Notes under the pieces: generated by a model
The model's database searches: none
What the model saw: the letters and a program-made list of their open reading frames with translations, nothing else
Told to the model about the DNA's origin: nothing
Part shown: positions 23,268 through 34,706 of the stretch, piece after piece
Position numbering within the stretch: position 1 is the first letter of the stretch
Layout of the letters: every line of letters starts with the position of its first letter
Translations under genes and position numbers: made by a program
Source of the DNA: Sphingomonas chungangi
GTDB lineage: Bacteria > Pseudomonadota > Alphaproteobacteria > Sphingomonadales > Sphingomonadaceae
Assembly (NCBI RefSeq): GCF_013778325.1
Contig: NZ_JACEIB010000002.1
Span: forward strand, 113,170 to 177,169
Direction of reading: 5' to 3'
Length of the DNA stretch: 64,000 nt

Positions 23268-26200
23268 ATGACCGGACGAAGGATACAGCGCGGGCCGCTG
23301 CGGCACCGTCTCAAAGCGGGCTGCGCCGCGACCGTGGCGCTGGCCGTGATGGGGGCGCCGGTCAGCGCACAGACGTCCGCCAATTTCGGCGCCTTTCAGG
23401 GCCGGCCCGTGGTGGTCGCCGGACAGGCGGACATCAACCGCACCCCCGATCAGGACATGATCACCGTGCGCACCGGCAGCGCGGTCATCAACTGGACACC
23501 CTATGATGTCGACGGCACCGGCGCGATCGATTTCCTGCCCTCCGGCAAGACGGGCACGTTCAACAGCCTCGATTCGATCGGCGGCAATTACGTCGTGCTC
23601 AACCGGGTCATCCCGAACGACACCACCCGCCCGATCTCGTTCAGCGGCCTGGTCGAGAGCTTCGCCGGGCAGGGCACGACGGCGGGCGGTGCGGTGTGGT
23701 TCTACAGCCCCGGCGGCATCATCGCGACGGGCAGCGCGGTGTTCAACGTCGGCAGCCTGCTCCTGACCGCGAGCCCCGTCTCGGTCGACGCCAACAGCGG
23801 CAGCTTCATCGATTCGAGCGGCAGGTTCACGCTCACCTCCGCGCCGAACGCCAATGCCGGCATCACGATCATGCCGGATGCAGAGATCAACGCGCTGCAG
23901 CCGGGCAGCTACGTCGCCCTGGTCGGCCCGACGATCAACCAGGGCGGTTCGATCTACGTCAACGGATCGGCCGCGCTCGTCGCCGCCGAGGCCGCGACGA
24001 TCAGATACAATGCCGGCCTGTTCGACATCCAGGTGACGAGCGGATCGAACGCCAATGGCCCGATCCTCCAGCACACCGGCGCCACCATCGGCCCCGCCGC
24101 GACCAGCGCGGCCAGCCCGCACCGCATCTATCTGGACGCCGTCTCGCGCGCCGGGGCGATCGACATGCTGGTGCAGGGCCAGCTCGGCTTCGATACCGCG
24201 ACCTCGGCCAGCGTCGAGAATGGCGAGGTGATCCTTTCCGCCGGCCGCGACATCTCCGGCGGCGATCCGTCGCCCACGCCAGGCAATCTCGGCTCTACCG
24301 GCCAGATCGAGGTGCAGGGCGCGACGATCACCTCGCCGCTCAACATCTTCTCCTCGTCCACCGTCACGATCTCCGGCTCGGGCGTGGTGCCGCTCAAGCA
24401 GATCGACGCGCCGGGCGCGGTCACGATCAAGACCGACGGCACCACCGGCACCGGCGACATCCGCAGCGACGATTCGATCTCGATCGGCGGCGGCACCGAC
24501 TTCTCGCTGGGCAATCTCAGCGCGAGCCACGACGTGACGATCGACGCGGGCGGCGCGGTGACGCTGACCAGCGCGACGGCGGGCGACGACGTCGACATCA
24601 CCGCCGGCAGCACCGACATCCAGCAGCTCACGACCACCAACAGTGGCGGCATCGACAACGAGAGCGACGGATCCAACATCAGCGTCACCACCACCGGCCT
24701 GCTGGGGCTGGCGAACGCGCACGCCGTCAGGAACATCACGTTGTCGAGCCAGGGCGGCATCGACGCCGGCACGCTCATCGCCGACTCGGGAAACCTCAGC
24801 GCGACCGGCACCGGTGGTTTCACCATCCAGAACATCAACGTCGCCGGGGATGCCACGATCAACGCCGGCAGTTCGGAGGTCGGCGGCACCGCTTTCACGG
24901 CGGGCGGAACGGTCAGCGTCTCGGGCAGCGGGTTGACGCTCGGCGACATCACCGCCGGCAACATCAGCCTGGCCCCGGCCACCTTCATCTCGGCGGATAC
25001 GCTGTCGGCCAATCACGACGTCACCATCACCGCGGGCCAGGAAGTCAACCTGACCAGCGCGACGGCAGGCGACGACATCCGCATCTCGGGCCGGGGCGTG
25101 ACGCTGGGCACCCTGCTCACCACCAACAGCGGCGGCATCGACAGCGAGAGCGACGGCTCCAACATCGTGGTGAGCGCCGGTGGCGACCTTTCGCTGGGCA
25201 GCGCGCACGCCGTCGCCAATCTCGCGCTCACCGGCCAGGGCGGCATCACCGCCGATGCACTCCAGACCGACGGCGGGGGGATCAGCGTCACCGCGCCCGG
25301 ATCGATCGCGCTCAAGACGATCAACTCCGCGCGCTCGCTGCTGGTCCAGTCGACGGGCGGCAATGTCGGCGCGACCGGGATCACGGCCGGCGGCGACGTC
25401 GAGGTCGACGGCGCCCAGCTGACCATGGGCGACATCACGTCGGACGGCAGCATCACCGCCAACGGCACGCTGACCGGCGACACCTTCCAGGCCAACCACG
25501 ACATCACCATCACCGGCGGCGACGTCGATCTCACCAGCGCGACCGCCGGCGACGACATCCGCATCACCGGGCGCATCCTCGCGCTCCAGTCGCTCACCAC
25601 CACCAACAGCGGCGGCATCGATTCCGAGAGCGACGGATCGAACATCGCGCTCAGCGCGACCGACAGCCTCGATCTCACCAACGTGCACGCGGTCACCAGC
25701 ATCGACATGACGAGCCAGGGCACGCTCACGGCGACCTCGCTCATCGCCGACAGCGGCCACATCACGGCCGAGGCACCGGGGTTGATCAAGCTCCAGACGA
25801 TAAAGGCGGGCAGCGACGTCGGCATCACCGGCGACAATGGCGGCCCGGTGCAGGCGAACAGCATCACGGCGGGCGGATCGGTCACCGTCAATGCCGGCCA
25901 GATCGACATGGGCGACATCAGCGCCGGCAACATCGATCTGGAAGGCTCCGGGCCGGTCAGCGGCGACGGTTTCACCGCCTCGCACGACGTCACGATCCAT
26001 TCGGATGCCGGCGTGACCCTCACCAGCGCCACCGCAGGCGACGACATCCGCGTCAGCGGGGCCACGCTCGACCTGCAGACGCTGAAAACCACCAACAGCG
26101 GCGGCATCGACAGCGAAAGCGACGGATCGGTCATCACCGCCACGTCGACGGGCACGATGACGATCACCGATGCGCATGCCGTATCCGGCATCACGCTCTC

Positions 26201-29200
26201 GGCATCGAACGGCACGATCACCGCACAATCGCTGACGTCCGATTCGGGCGGCATTTCCGCCCTCACCCAGAATTCCAACCTGCTGACCGCCACCACCGTG
26301 CAGGCGGCGGGCGACATCAGCCTGACCGCCGACGGCGGCGGATCGATCAGCGCGGGCAACATCACCTCGAACGGTGGCGGTGTGACCCTGGCCGGCACCA
26401 ACCTGTCGGTGGGGAACATCAACGCGGGTACCATCAGCTTCACCGCCGCCGGCACCGTGATTGGCAGCGACCTCACCGCCGTTCACGACATCACCGTGGA
26501 GGACACGCCCGGCGCGGTGACACTCGCCAACCTCACGGCCGGCGACGACATCGAGATCAGCGCCACCAGCATCGCCACCCAGAAGCTCGCGGCCACCAAC
26601 ACCGGCGGCATCGACAGCGAGAGCGACGGATCGAACATCCGCCTCAACGCCTCCACCGGCGACATCAGCCTCACGTCCGCCGAGGCCGTCAGCAATATCG
26701 CGCTCAACAGCGATAGCGGCGCGATCACCGCGGACAGCCTGCTCACCCATGCCGGCGGGATCAGCGCCACCACGTCCGGGCCGCAGCTGATCAAGCTCAC
26801 CAGCATCGAGGCGGCGGGCGACGTGGCGCTCGATGCCGAAAGCGGCGGCATCGTCGATTCCTCGGGCGTGACCGCGCACAACGGCAACGTCACCGTGAAA
26901 GCCGCGACCGTGAACCTCGGCGCCGTCTCGGGCCTGAGCCTCGATCTCGCCTCCTCGGGCAACCTGACCGCCGACAATCTGACGGCTGTCCACGACATCA
27001 CGATCCAAGCCAGCAACGGCCTCGCCAGCCTGACCACCGCGACCGCAGGCGACGACATCGTCATCCATTCCGACACGCTTACCGCCAAGACGCTGACCAC
27101 CACCAACACCGGCGGCATCGACACCGAGAGCGACGGATCCAACATCTTCGTGATCACGCAGGGCGACATGAATTTCTCGGGCGGCAGCGCCGTCACCGGA
27201 ATCTCGCTCACCAGCGTCAGCGGAAGCATCACGGCCGACACGCTCTCCACCAGCTCCGGCGGCGTGCAGATCGGCACGTCGGGCGGCGCGATCTCGCTGT
27301 CCGCGATCACTTCCAACGGCGACGTGACGATCGACGGCGAGAAGAATGCGCTCGTCACCGTCGATGGTCTGAAATCGGCGTCCGGCAACATCTTCATCGA
27401 CGGCGGCACGCTCAAGCTCGGCGATCTCTCCGCCGGTTCCAGCATCACGCTGGCCGCGACGCTCGACAATATCGACGCGGACACGGTGACCGCCGTTCAC
27501 GACATCTCGATCACCGCCAATTCGGGCGTGCTGACGCTCGCCAACGCGACTGCCGGCGACGATATCGTGCTGAGCGCGAACAGCGCCAAGCTCACCTCGC
27601 TCACCACCACCAGCACCGGCGGCATCGACAGCGAGAGCGACGGATCGAACATCAGCGTCTCGACCACCAACGACCTGACGTTCAGCACCGCCAACGCCGC
27701 CACCAATATCACGCTCGCATCGGGTCAGGGCAACATCACCGCCGACACGCTGACCGCCGGCCGGACCATCCAGGCGACCACGTCGGCCAGCGGCGCGACG
27801 CTCGGCATCACGACGATCACCGCCGGCAGCGACGTGCTGCTCACGGCCACCGGGGGGACGGTGAATGCGACGGGCGTGACCTCCAACGGCGGCAACATCA
27901 CGATCAACGGCCAGACGCTGACGCTCGGCGACGTGAACGCCGGATCGAGCATCTCGCTCGGCGCCGCCGGCGACATCACCGCCTCCAACCTCACCGCCGT
28001 GCACGATATCGGCATCGGATCGAGCAATGGGCTGGTGACGCTCGACACCGCGACGGCGGGCGACGACATCCGCATCTCGGCGGCGAGCACCGACCTCAAG
28101 ACGCTCAAGACCACCAATACCGGCGGCATCGACAGCGAAAGCGACGGTTCCAACATCGTCATCCAGACGACCGGCAACATCGCTCTGTCCAGCGCCAGCG
28201 CGGTGCAGGGGATCAGCCTCACCTCCACCACCGGCACGATCACCGGCGACACGCTGCACACCGACAGCGGCAGCATCGTCGCCGGCACATCGGGCGGCCA
28301 GGCGATCGCGCTCGACCAGATCGATGCCGGCGGCGACGTACAGCTCACCGCGACCAGCGGCGGGGCAATCTCCGGCACAGGTATCGCCTCGCGGGGCGGC
28401 AATGTCAGCGTCAACGGCGGCGACTTCACGGTGAAGAACGTTTCCGGCCTCGGCATCACCCTCGCGTCCACCGGGGCGATCGACGCGACCAACCTGACGG
28501 CGGTCCACGATATCGGCATCTCCGCCAAGCAGGGCCTCGTCACGCTCGACACAGCGACGGCCGGCGACGATATCGAGATCACCGCCGACAGCGCCAACCT
28601 TACGACCCTCAAGACCACCAACAGCGGCGGCATCGACAGTGAGAGCGACGGTTCCAACATCCGCGTCGCCACCACAGGCGACCTGCTGCTGAGCAGCGGC
28701 TCGGCGGTTTCCGGCATCTACCTGACCTCGGCGGGCGTCCTGAAGGCGGACACGCTGTCCACCCAGTCCGGCGTGGTCAGCGCGATCGCCACGGGCGACG
28801 GCACGCTGACGCTCGACACCGTCGATGCGGTTGGCGACGTGACGCTGGAATCGACCCAGAATGCCGCGATCAGCGGCAACGACATCCGCTCGCGCGGCGG
28901 ATCGATCACGGTGACGGGCGGCAACATCGACATCGTCAATGGCAATGCCGGATCGAGCATCGTCATGACGTCGACGGGCAATCTCACCGCCCAGACGCTT
29001 TCGGCCGTGCACGACATCACGCTGGGCGCGAACCAGGGCAACGCCTCGGTGCAGGTCGCGACCGCCGGCGACGACATCGTGATCGGCAGCCAGACCGCCA
29101 ACCTCGGCTCGCTCACCGTCACCAACAGCGGCGGCATCGATAACGAGAGCGACGGATCGAACATCCGCCTCACCACCGTGGGCGATCTCTCGATCGACGG

Positions 29201-31280
29201 GATCAGCGCGCCGACCGCGCTCAATCTCACCTCACAGACCGGTGACGTCACCGCGCTGGGCATCGAATCCCCCTCGCCGGTGACGGCGTCGGGCGTGAAT
29301 GTCGAGCTCGGCAGCTCGGGCACCCTGAACATCGCCTCGGTCACTGCGACCGGGTCGCTCGGCATCAGCTCGGTCGGCGATCTGGTGGTCGACAACGCGC
29401 TGGCGGGCACGTCTGCCGGCTTCACCAGTTCCGGCGGCGACGTCACGCTTTCGTCGATCAGCGTGCCGCAGAGCCTCGCGATCGGTGCTGCGGGCACCGC
29501 GCACCTGCTCGGCACGCTGCGCGGCGGCAGTGTCGGCATCGTCGCGGGCGACATCGCGATCGATCCCGCCGCCGCTATCTACGGACAGACGGTCACGATC
29601 GGCAGCACCAACGACAACGGGATGTTCATTGGCGGGGACGACAGCGGCGGCGGCTTCGTCCTCTCCAATGCCGAATTTGCGCGCATCCATGGCGGCGTGA
29701 TCGCGCTGGGCGGCGCCGACACCAACGCCTCGACCGACATCACCGTCCGCGATCTCGACGTCGTCGGCTCGGGCGCCGGGACCGGTCCGAACGGCGATCC
29801 GATCGGCAACCTCTCCGGCACCGCCGGGCAGCTCACCATCGCCACCGACGGCGCGCTGAACGTGGTCGGCAACCTGATCGTCCACAACGCGCTGGCAAGC
29901 AACACGCTGACGCTCGGCGCGGGCAAGGACCTCGTGCTGTCGACGCCGACCGGATCGGTGCAGGTGCTGGACGCCAACGCCAACCCCACCGGCCTGCTGA
30001 CGATGCTCGGCGACCGCGTGATCGCGGCGAGCAGCGCGACCCAGACCGCGCTCGACAACGCCACCACGATCGAGGCGCGCAACGCCATCCTCGATCAGAA
30101 TGACGGCGCGATGGACCCGGCAGGCTATATCCAGGCCGGCACCATCCAGTTCGCGATCAACACCGGCGTCTACGTGCAGAATAGCGGCGGGGCGGCGCAT
30201 GACGACCGCGCCGGCTTCACCGCCGGTACTGGCGGCGTCACCATCGTCTCGACCAACGACAATCCCATCGAAGTGGTGATCAACGGCCGCATCGCGCGGC
30301 CCACGGGCGGCTTCGACACCGGCGGTGCGGTCGGCCCGCGTCTGCTGCTGGTCGGCAGCAACGGCCAGGGCGCGGCGACGCTCAAGCCCAATTCGACCGC
30401 CAACGGCTGCGTGATCGGCGCGACAGCGCCGTGCCAGGAGGTGACGACGCCTACTCCGACCCCGACGCCCACCCCGACGCCGACGCCCACTCCGACGCCG
30501 ACGCCCACCCCGACCCCGACGCCCACTCCGACCCCGACGCCCACCCCGACGCCGACGCCCACCCCGACGCCGACGCCCACTCCGACCCCGACGCCCACCC
30601 CGACGCCGACGCCCACTCCGACTCCGACGCCGACGCCCACCCCGACGCCGACGCCCACTCCGACGCCGACGCCCACCCCGCCCCCGACGCCCACTCCGAC
30701 CCCGACGCCGACGCCCACTCCGACCCCGACGCCCACCCCGACGCCGACGCCCACTCCGACTCCGACGCCGACGCCCACCCCGACCCCGACGCCCACTCCG
30801 ACCCCGACGCCCACCCCGACGCCGACGCCCACTCCGCCCCCGACGCCCACTCCGACCCCGACGCCCACCCCGACGCCGACGCCCACCCCGACCCCGACGC
30901 CCACCCCGACGCCGACGCCCACTCCGACCCCGACGCCCACTCCGACGCCGACGCCCACTCCGACGCCGACGCCCACTCCGACGCCGACGCCCACTCCGAC
31001 CCCGACGCCCACTCCGACGCCGACGCCCACTCCGACCACACCACCGGTCGAACAGCATCAGGGTCAGGTGCAGGATACGCAGGGCGGCGTGCAGGACACT
31101 GTGCGCGACGATCTCGATCGCCGCCGCAACCGGCTCGCCATCTTCCCGACACGGATCTACGATCCGCCGGTGCGCCTGAAGGTGCAGGTCAGCACCGACG
31201 GCACGATCGACGAGCCGGTCGTCGGCTTCGGGAACGACATCAATGCCGGCACCTCGCCCGTCACCATCCCGCCGAAATAA
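23268..31280 (+). CDS. Giant TpsA exoprotein with ten repeats and a Pro-Thr stalk
   Basis: 2670-residue secreted protein, partner of the upstream TpsB. A signal peptide (cleavage after about residue 34, PVSAQ) leads to a haemagglutination-activity/TPS domain (about 36-320; [20 protein letters not shown]). The central beta-helix region (about 415-2055) holds ten repeats of 161-169 residues, each with an HDI/HDV, a TAGDDI and an ESDGS motif. A less regular stretch precedes a Pro-Thr stalk (about 2394-2592) and a polar tail of about 80 residues. No C-terminal toxin module is visible, so an adhesin or surface-layer role is more likely than contact-dependent inhibition. A clear ribosome site was not found. 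Confidence 0.9.
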   Translation: MTGRRIQRGPLRHRLKAGCAATVALAVMGAPVSAQTSANFGAFQGRPVVVAGQADINRTPDQDMITVRTGSAVINWTPYDVDGTGAIDFLPSGKTGTFNSLDSIGGNYVVLNRVIPNDTTRPISFSGLVESFAGQGTTAGGAVWFYSPGGIIATGSAVFNVGSLLLTASPVSVDANSGSFIDSSGRFTLTSAPNANAGITIMPDAEINALQPGSYVALVGPTINQGGSIYVNGSAALVAAEAATIRYNAGLFDIQVTSGSNANGPILQHTGATIGPAATSAASPHRIYLDAVSRAGAIDMLVQGQLGFDTATSASVENGEVILSAGRDISGGDPSPTPGNLGSTGQIEVQGATITSPLNIFSSSTVTISGSGVVPLKQIDAPGAVTIKTDGTTGTGDIRSDDSISIGGGTDFSLGNLSASHDVTIDAGGAVTLTSATAGDDVDITAGSTDIQQLTTTNSGGIDNESDGSNISVTTTGLLGLANAHAVRNITLSSQGGIDAGTLIADSGNLSATGTGGFTIQNINVAGDATINAGSSEVGGTAFTAGGTVSVSGSGLTLGDITAGNISLAPATFISADTLSANHDVTITAGQEVNLTSATAGDDIRISGRGVTLGTLLTTNSGGIDSESDGSNIVVSAGGDLSLGSAHAVANLALTGQGGITADALQTDGGGISVTAPGSIALKTINSARSLLVQSTGGNVGATGITAGGDVEVDGAQLTMGDITSDGSITANGTLTGDTFQANHDITITGGDVDLTSATAGDDIRITGRILALQSLTTTNSGGIDSESDGSNIALSATDSLDLTNVHAVTSIDMTSQGTLTATSLIADSGHITAEAPGLIKLQTIKAGSDVGITGDNGGPVQANSITAGGSVTVNAGQIDMGDISAGNIDLEGSGPVSGDGFTASHDVTIHSDAGVTLTSATAGDDIRVSGATLDLQTLKTTNSGGIDSESDGSVITATSTGTMTITDAHAVSGITLSASNGTITAQSLTSDSGGISALTQNSNLLTATTVQAAGDISLTADGGGSISAGNITSNGGGVTLAGTNLSVGNINAGTISFTAAGTVIGSDLTAVHDITVEDTPGAVTLANLTAGDDIEISATSIATQKLAATNTGGIDSESDGSNIRLNASTGDISLTSAEAVSNIALNSDSGAITADSLLTHAGGISATTSGPQLIKLTSIEAAGDVALDAESGGIVDSSGVTAHNGNVTVKAATVNLGAVSGLSLDLASSGNLTADNLTAVHDITIQASNGLASLTTATAGDDIVIHSDTLTAKTLTTTNTGGIDTESDGSNIFVITQGDMNFSGGSAVTGISLTSVSGSITADTLSTSSGGVQIGTSGGAISLSAITSNGDVTIDGEKNALVTVDGLKSASGNIFIDGGTLKLGDLSAGSSITLAATLDNIDADTVTAVHDISITANSGVLTLANATAGDDIVLSANSAKLTSLTTTSTGGIDSESDGSNISVSTTNDLTFSTANAATNITLASGQGNITADTLTAGRTIQATTSASGATLGITTITAGSDVLLTATGGTVNATGVTSNGGNITINGQTLTLGDVNAGSSISLGAAGDITASNLTAVHDIGIGSSNGLVTLDTATAGDDIRISAASTDLKTLKTTNTGGIDSESDGSNIVIQTTGNIALSSASAVQGISLTSTTGTITGDTLHTDSGSIVAGTSGGQAIALDQIDAGGDVQLTATSGGAISGTGIASRGGNVSVNGGDFTVKNVSGLGITLASTGAIDATNLTAVHDIGISAKQGLVTLDTATAGDDIEITADSANLTTLKTTNSGGIDSESDGSNIRVATTGDLLLSSGSAVSGIYLTSAGVLKADTLSTQSGVVSAIATGDGTLTLDTVDAVGDVTLESTQNAAISGNDIRSRGGSITVTGGNIDIVNGNAGSSIVMTSTGNLTAQTLSAVHDITLGANQGNASVQVATAGDDIVIGSQTANLGSLTVTNSGGIDNESDGSNIRLTTVGDLSIDGISAPTALNLTSQTGDVTALGIESPSPVTASGVNVELGSSGTLNIASVTATGSLGISSVGDLVVDNALAGTSAGFTSSGGDVTLSSISVPQSLAIGAAGTAHLLGTLRGGSVGIVAGDIAIDPAAAIYGQTVTIGSTNDNGMFIGGDDSGGGFVLSNAEFARIHGGVIALGGADTNASTDITVRDLDVVGSGAGTGPNGDPIGNLSGTAGQLTIATDGALNVVGNLIVHNALASNTLTLGAGKDLVLSTPTGSVQVLDANANPTGLLTMLGDRVIAASSATQTALDNATTIEARNAILDQNDGAMDPAGYIQAGTIQFAINTGVYVQNSGGAAHDDRAGFTAGTGGVTIVSTNDNPIEVVINGRIARPTGGFDTGGAVGPRLLLVGSNGQGAATLKPNSTANGCVIGATAPCQEVTTPTPTPTPTPTPTPTPTPTPTPTPTPTPTPTPTPTPTPTPTPTPTPTPTPTPTPTPTPTPTPTPTPTPTPTPTPTPTPPPTPTPTPTPTPTPTPTPTPTPTPTPTPTPTPTPTPTPTPTPTPTPTPTPTPPPTPTPTPTPTPTPTPTPTPTPTPTPTPTPTPTPTPTPTPTPTPTPTPTPTPTPTPTPTPTPTPTPTTPPVEQHQGQVQDTQGGVQDTVRDDLDRRRNRLAIFPTRIYDPPVRLKVQVSTDGTIDEPVVGFGNDINAGTSPVTIPPK
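24510..29430 (+). repeat. Ten tandem ~0.5-kb repeats inside the TpsA gene
   Basis: Codons for the conserved His of HDI/HDV lie at 24528, 25014, 25497, 25983, 26484, 26991, 27498, 28002, 28506 and 29010. The spacings are 486, 483, 486, 501, 507, 507, 504, 504 and 504 bases, all multiples of three. The first three units are about 162 residues and the rest 167-169. The repeats are diverged at DNA level but share ATAGDDI and [10 protein letters not shown] cores. The last unit is degenerate at its end. Confidence 0.9.
30447..31044 (+). repeat. Pro-Thr microsatellite in the TpsA gene
   Basis: About 600 bases of near-perfect 6-base units (CCGACG, CCCACT and similar) coding for about 100 Pro-Thr pairs, with two points where a Thr is replaced by Pro. 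Because the unit is six bases, gain or loss keeps the reading frame and would only change stalk length. The opposite strand is open as a Gly-Val repeat but this is a by-product. Confidence 0.95.
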
Positions 31281-31362
31281 AACCGGCAACCGCCAAGGTC
31301 ATGAGCCTGTTGGGGAATCGCGCCCGCTGATGCTATGTCGCATCGCAGCGTAAGGGGGCGCC

Positions 31363-32238
31363 ATGACGACGGCCAAAGCATCGGTCCGGGCCAGAATATC
31401 TGCCGTCCTGCATGTCGTGATCGGCATGCTCTTCTCGGGCTTCGCGTTGAAGGGCTTCCTGATCCCCAATCATTTCTTCGACGGCGGCGTCACCGGCGTC
31501 TCGCTGCTGACCCACGAATTCTACGAGATTCCGATCGCCTACATCATCGTGGGCTTTAACCTGCCGTTCGTGGCGCTCGGCGCGCGGCTGGTCAGCCGCA
31601 ATTTCGCGCTCCGCAGCTTCGCCGCCATCGCCGGATTCGGCCTGTGCCTGCTGGTCATCCCCTATCCGCAGGTGACGCACGACCGGCTGCTGGTTGCAGT
31701 GTTCGGCGGCGTGTTCATGGGATTGGGCGTCGGCCTCGCAATGCGCGGCGGCGCAGCGCTCGATGGTATCGAAGTGCTCGCCGTCTATACCCGCCGCCAT
31801 GTCAGCTTCACGGTCAGCGAGATCGTGCTGGCCATCAACATCCTGATCTTCCTGGTCGCCGCGATCCATCTTGGCTTCGAGACCGCGCTCTATTCGATGC
31901 TGACCTATTACGCCGCGTCGCGCACCACCAACTTCGTGGTGGAGGGCGTGGAGGAATATACCAGCGTCACCATCGTCTCGGCCGAGGCAGACGAGATCAA
32001 GGCGCGGCTGGTCAAGGATTTCGGCCGCGGTATCACCGTCTATAAAGGCGAGCGTGGCTTCCTGCGCGACAGCTTCGAGGTGAGCCACCCCTGCGACATC
32101 ATCCACACGGTGGTGACGCGCCTGGAGGTGCCGCGCCTCAAGCACATGATCCACCGCATCGATCCCAAGGCCTTCGTGGTGACGGCACAGGCCAAGGAAG
32201 CGTCCGGCGGCGTGCTGAGCCGCGTATCGCAGCACTGA
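31363..32238 (+). CDS. YitT family membrane protein
   Basis: 291-residue inner-membrane protein of the YitT/DUF161 family. Five to six hydrophobic helices (for example VVIGMLFSGFALKGFLIPNH and LLVAVFGGVFMGLGVGLAMR) include the family signature FDGGVTGVSLL, followed by a C-terminal DUF2179 domain (about 205-285; SAEADEIKARLVKDFGRGIT). Function is unknown in most bacteria. AAGGGGG precedes the ATG. It lies 82 bases after the TpsA gene but looks unrelated to it. Confidence 0.9.
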   Translation: MTTAKASVRARISAVLHVVIGMLFSGFALKGFLIPNHFFDGGVTGVSLLTHEFYEIPIAYIIVGFNLPFVALGARLVSRNFALRSFAAIAGFGLCLLVIPYPQVTHDRLLVAVFGGVFMGLGVGLAMRGGAALDGIEVLAVYTRRHVSFTVSEIVLAINILIFLVAAIHLGFETALYSMLTYYAASRTTNFVVEGVEEYTSVTIVSAEADEIKARLVKDFGRGITVYKGERGFLRDSFEVSHPCDIIHTVVTRLEVPRLKHMIHRIDPKAFVVTAQAKEASGGVLSRVSQH

Positions 32239-32247
32239 ATTTGAAAA

Positions 32248-32335
32248 CCGTTCGGGCTGAGCCTGTCGAAGCCCTGCCCTTTCTTTCCACAGCGCACAAA
32301 GAAGGACAGCCCTTCGACAAGCTCAGGGCGAACGG
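32248..32335. repeat. Palindromic intergenic repeat, subfamily 2, copy 1
   Basis: Arms of 24 bases at 32248-32271 and 32312-32335 match at 21 of 24 positions and contain the TGTCGAAG core, enclosing a 40-base loop with AAGGACAG. It lies between the convergent YitT and phosphodiesterase genes. The copy at 54259-54345 is of the same type. Confidence 0.87.
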
Positions 32336-32343
32336 GGTTGCGG

Positions 32344-33189
32344 TCAATCCGAAGGCGTCAGCCGCGTCAGATCGCGGATCATGCGCTGGTGGCGTCTGTC
32401 GAAGCGGACGATCGTCATCGGCTCGTCGACCAGATCGAAATGGGTGGCGATGCCGGTCGCGGTCCAGCGATGCCAGGCGAGGCCGGGCAGCTCGTCGACG
32501 ATCAGCGCGCGCTCGTCCGGCGCCTCGGGATCGATCGCGCGCAGATCAAGCGCCACCTGCGGCGCGGTCGAGCTGGTGACGGTCAGCACGCGTCCCGCCC
32601 AGGCCATCGCGATCGGCCGATGGACATGCCCGGCGATCAGATGGACCACCTGCGGCGCCTCCCGGATCACCGCCGCGAGGCGGCCCGTCCAGGCGTCGTC
32701 CGGATGGATGTCCATCCAGCCGATGCCGGTCAGTGCGGGCGGATGGTGCAGCACGATCAGCGTCTCCGCCTCGGGCCGCTCGGCCAGCGTCGCGCGCAGC
32801 CATGCCGCGCGGCCCTCGCAGAAGGCGCCGCCGTCGCTCCCCTCCTCCAGCGTGTCGAGCACGACGATGCGGCGCTCGCCCAGATCGAGGGCATATTGGA
32901 CGAAGCCGCCGTTGATCTGCGTCTCGGGGAACACCGACAGGAAAGTCGCGCGCCGATCGTGATTGCCGACGGCCAGCAAAATCGGGCAATCGATCGGCGC
33001 GATGATCTCGCGCAACCGCTCGTAGGATTCGGGCAGGCCGTCCTCGGTCATGTCGCCACTGATGATCAGCATGTCCGGCCGGAACGGCACCTTGCGCAGG
33101 TAGCGCACGACATGCTGCAACCGACCGCTATTCTCGTCCCCCGCCGCATCCGCCTGGATGTGGAGATCGCTGATCTGCGCGATGAGCAT
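32344..33189 (-). CDS. Calcineurin-like (CpdA-type) phosphodiesterase
   Basis: 281-residue cytosolic metallophosphoesterase. The metal-binding motifs are in order: QISDLHIQ (DxH), IISGDMTEDG (GD), VGNHDRR (GNHD), LIVLHHPPAL and IAGHVHRPIA (GHxH). The pattern and length fit class III cyclic-nucleotide phosphodiesterases such as CpdA, which hydrolyse cAMP. A class III cyclase lies 12 kb away, so this enzyme could oppose it, but location alone does not prove that. The ATG at 33189 is chosen as the family N-terminus MLIAQISDLH. Confidence 0.88.
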   Translation of the reverse strand: MLIAQISDLHIQADAAGDENSGRLQHVVRYLRKVPFRPDMLIISGDMTEDGLPESYERLREIIAPIDCPILLAVGNHDRRATFLSVFPETQINGGFVQYALDLGERRIVVLDTLEEGSDGGAFCEGRAAWLRATLAERPEAETLIVLHHPPALTGIGWMDIHPDDAWTGRLAAVIREAPQVVHLIAGHVHRPIAMAWAGRVLTVTSSTAPQVALDLRAIDPEAPDERALIVDELPGLAWHRWTATGIATHFDLVDEPMTIVRFDRRHQRMIRDLTRLTPSD

Positions 33190-33313
33190 CTGGCCTGGCA
33201 CTCCCCTTGCCCATGCATAGGGCCACCGTACGCCCGCGCAAAGCATGGTTGTGCGGCCTTTGCCTCAGGATCGCATGAGCATATGCCAAAGACCGGGGCG
33301 CGATTTGAGACGC

Positions 33314-34642
33314 TCAGGGCCAGGTCGGCAGCCACATCCATTGATGGAAGGCCTGGGAATCGGGCAGAGCGGAGGCCGAGATGATCGGGTAGAAATAGAG
33401 GAACAGCAGCGCCGACACCGTGACGAACAGCGTGTCGGCGCGCCAGAAGCCTTTCCTGCGGCTCCGCCGGCCGGACAGTTCGGTCGCGATCACGCCACAC
33501 AGAAAGACCGAGGCCGGGAAGTAATAATGGATGAACCCCAGGGACTTGGGAATGAGCGCGAAGGGCAGGAACGCGCCCGCCCACAAGGCGACCGGCAGCA
33601 AGGCCTTCGCCGGCCCGCCCATCCCCCAGCGCCACAGCGCGACGCCCACGCAGACGAGCCCACCCCACCAGATCGCCGGATTGCCGATCATCAGCACGCC
33701 GCGCCATGCGCCGCCGTCCGAGGCCTCGTAGAGATACCAGATCGGCCGGATGTCGAGCGGCCAGCTCCACCAGGAGGATTGGTAGGGATGCGGCGCCAGC
33801 ACCTGCGTCTGCTCGGCATACATCCGCCCCTGAAAGGACAGCAACGAGGCGAAGGTGAGCGGCTGATCGGCATAGAAGAAAGCCGGCAGGAAAGTGGCGA
33901 GATAGACGCCGACGCTCACCGCCAGCAGCCAGGGCAGCGCGGATGCGGCCGGCAATCCGGGCCAATACGGCCCCTCCGCCATGTCGAACAGCGCGACCGG
34001 AGGCCGGCCCGCCCGCCTCGCTTCGCGCCAGCGCACGAACAGGATCGCGGCGATCGCATAAGCGAGGAACGGCACCGCCGCCCATTTCGCGCCCATCGCC
34101 AGCCCGAGCAACGCCGCCGCGAGAACCCAACGGCGCAGCACCTTCTCGGGCGGCGCCGTCATCGACCAGAGGAAGGCCGCGATCGCCGACGTCAGGAATG
34201 CCGCCTCGAACACGTCGAGCATCGCGATCCGCGCCTGGATGAACAGCGAGAAATTGAGCAGCGCCAGCACTGCGCCGATCACCGCGACGCGCATCCGGCC
34301 GGTCAGCAGCATCAGGATCGCGAACAGCCCGAGTACCGTGGCCGTCCCCGCAACGCTGGCGAAGAGGCGCCAGCCCAGGGAGTTGTCGCCGAAGATCAGC
34401 ATCCCCAGCGCGATCAGCTCCTTGCCGACCAGCGGATGCTCGATGTTGACCGGATGCGACAGCGCCAGCAGCGCACGCGCCGCCGGCACATAATGCGTCT
34501 CGTCGAACACCGGCTTGTGCGGCGTGGTCAGGCCGATCGAAAAGAGCAGCTGCGCGACGGACCCGATCAGGCAGGCGGCGCCCCATGGCCGCGACAACCA
34601 TGCGCCTATCGATCCGCGTTCCGTCGTGCTGCCCCCCGGCAT
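33314..34642 (-). CDS. GT39 protein O-mannosyltransferase-like glycosyltransferase
   Basis: 442-residue multi-pass inner-membrane protein of the dolichyl-phosphate-mannose/protein mannosyltransferase family (PMT, GT39). The catalytic loop after helix 1 reads FDETHYVPAARALL with the conserved Asp-Glu, and EHPLVGKELIALGM follows. About ten further helices and a C-terminal IHYYFPASVFLCG stretch are visible. It would move a sugar from a polyprenyl-phosphate donor to a periplasmic acceptor protein or glycan. The acceptor is unknown. Confidence 0.88.
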   Translation of the reverse strand: MPGGSTTERGSIGAWLSRPWGAACLIGSVAQLLFSIGLTTPHKPVFDETHYVPAARALLALSHPVNIEHPLVGKELIALGMLIFGDNSLGWRLFASVAGTATVLGLFAILMLLTGRMRVAVIGAVLALLNFSLFIQARIAMLDVFEAAFLTSAIAAFLWSMTAPPEKVLRRWVLAAALLGLAMGAKWAAVPFLAYAIAAILFVRWREARRAGRPPVALFDMAEGPYWPGLPAASALPWLLAVSVGVYLATFLPAFFYADQPLTFASLLSFQGRMYAEQTQVLAPHPYQSSWWSWPLDIRPIWYLYEASDGGAWRGVLMIGNPAIWWGGLVCVGVALWRWGMGGPAKALLPVALWAGAFLPFALIPKSLGFIHYYFPASVFLCGVIATELSGRRSRRKGFWRADTLFVTVSALLFLYFYPIISASALPDSQAFHQWMWLPTWP

Positions 34643-34706
34643 CGCCCCTCGCCTGCTCGCGCGGGGACTATTCGCGATTTACAGGGGCTTGTCCATCAGC
34701 CCGATG

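Noticed and set aside
23208-29012. 1934-residue open frame on the minus strand
   Set aside because: It is antisense to the TpsA repeats. Its length comes from the GC-rich repeat codons lacking stops in that frame; it has no start signals and its composition (Asp/Arg/Val-rich repeats) mirrors the sense repeats.
24510-29430. CRISPR array or satellite DNA
   Set aside because: The 0.5-kb periodicity is in-frame protein repetition with diverged DNA, not short identical repeats with unique spacers.
30170-31039. Gly-Val repeat protein on the minus strand
   Set aside because: Pure complement of the Pro-Thr microsatellite; no ribosome site or flanking domains.
23268-31280. Contact-dependent inhibition (CdiA-type) toxin
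   Set aside because: No toxin domain, pretoxin motif or immunity gene follows; the C-terminus is a Pro-Thr stalk and short polar tail.
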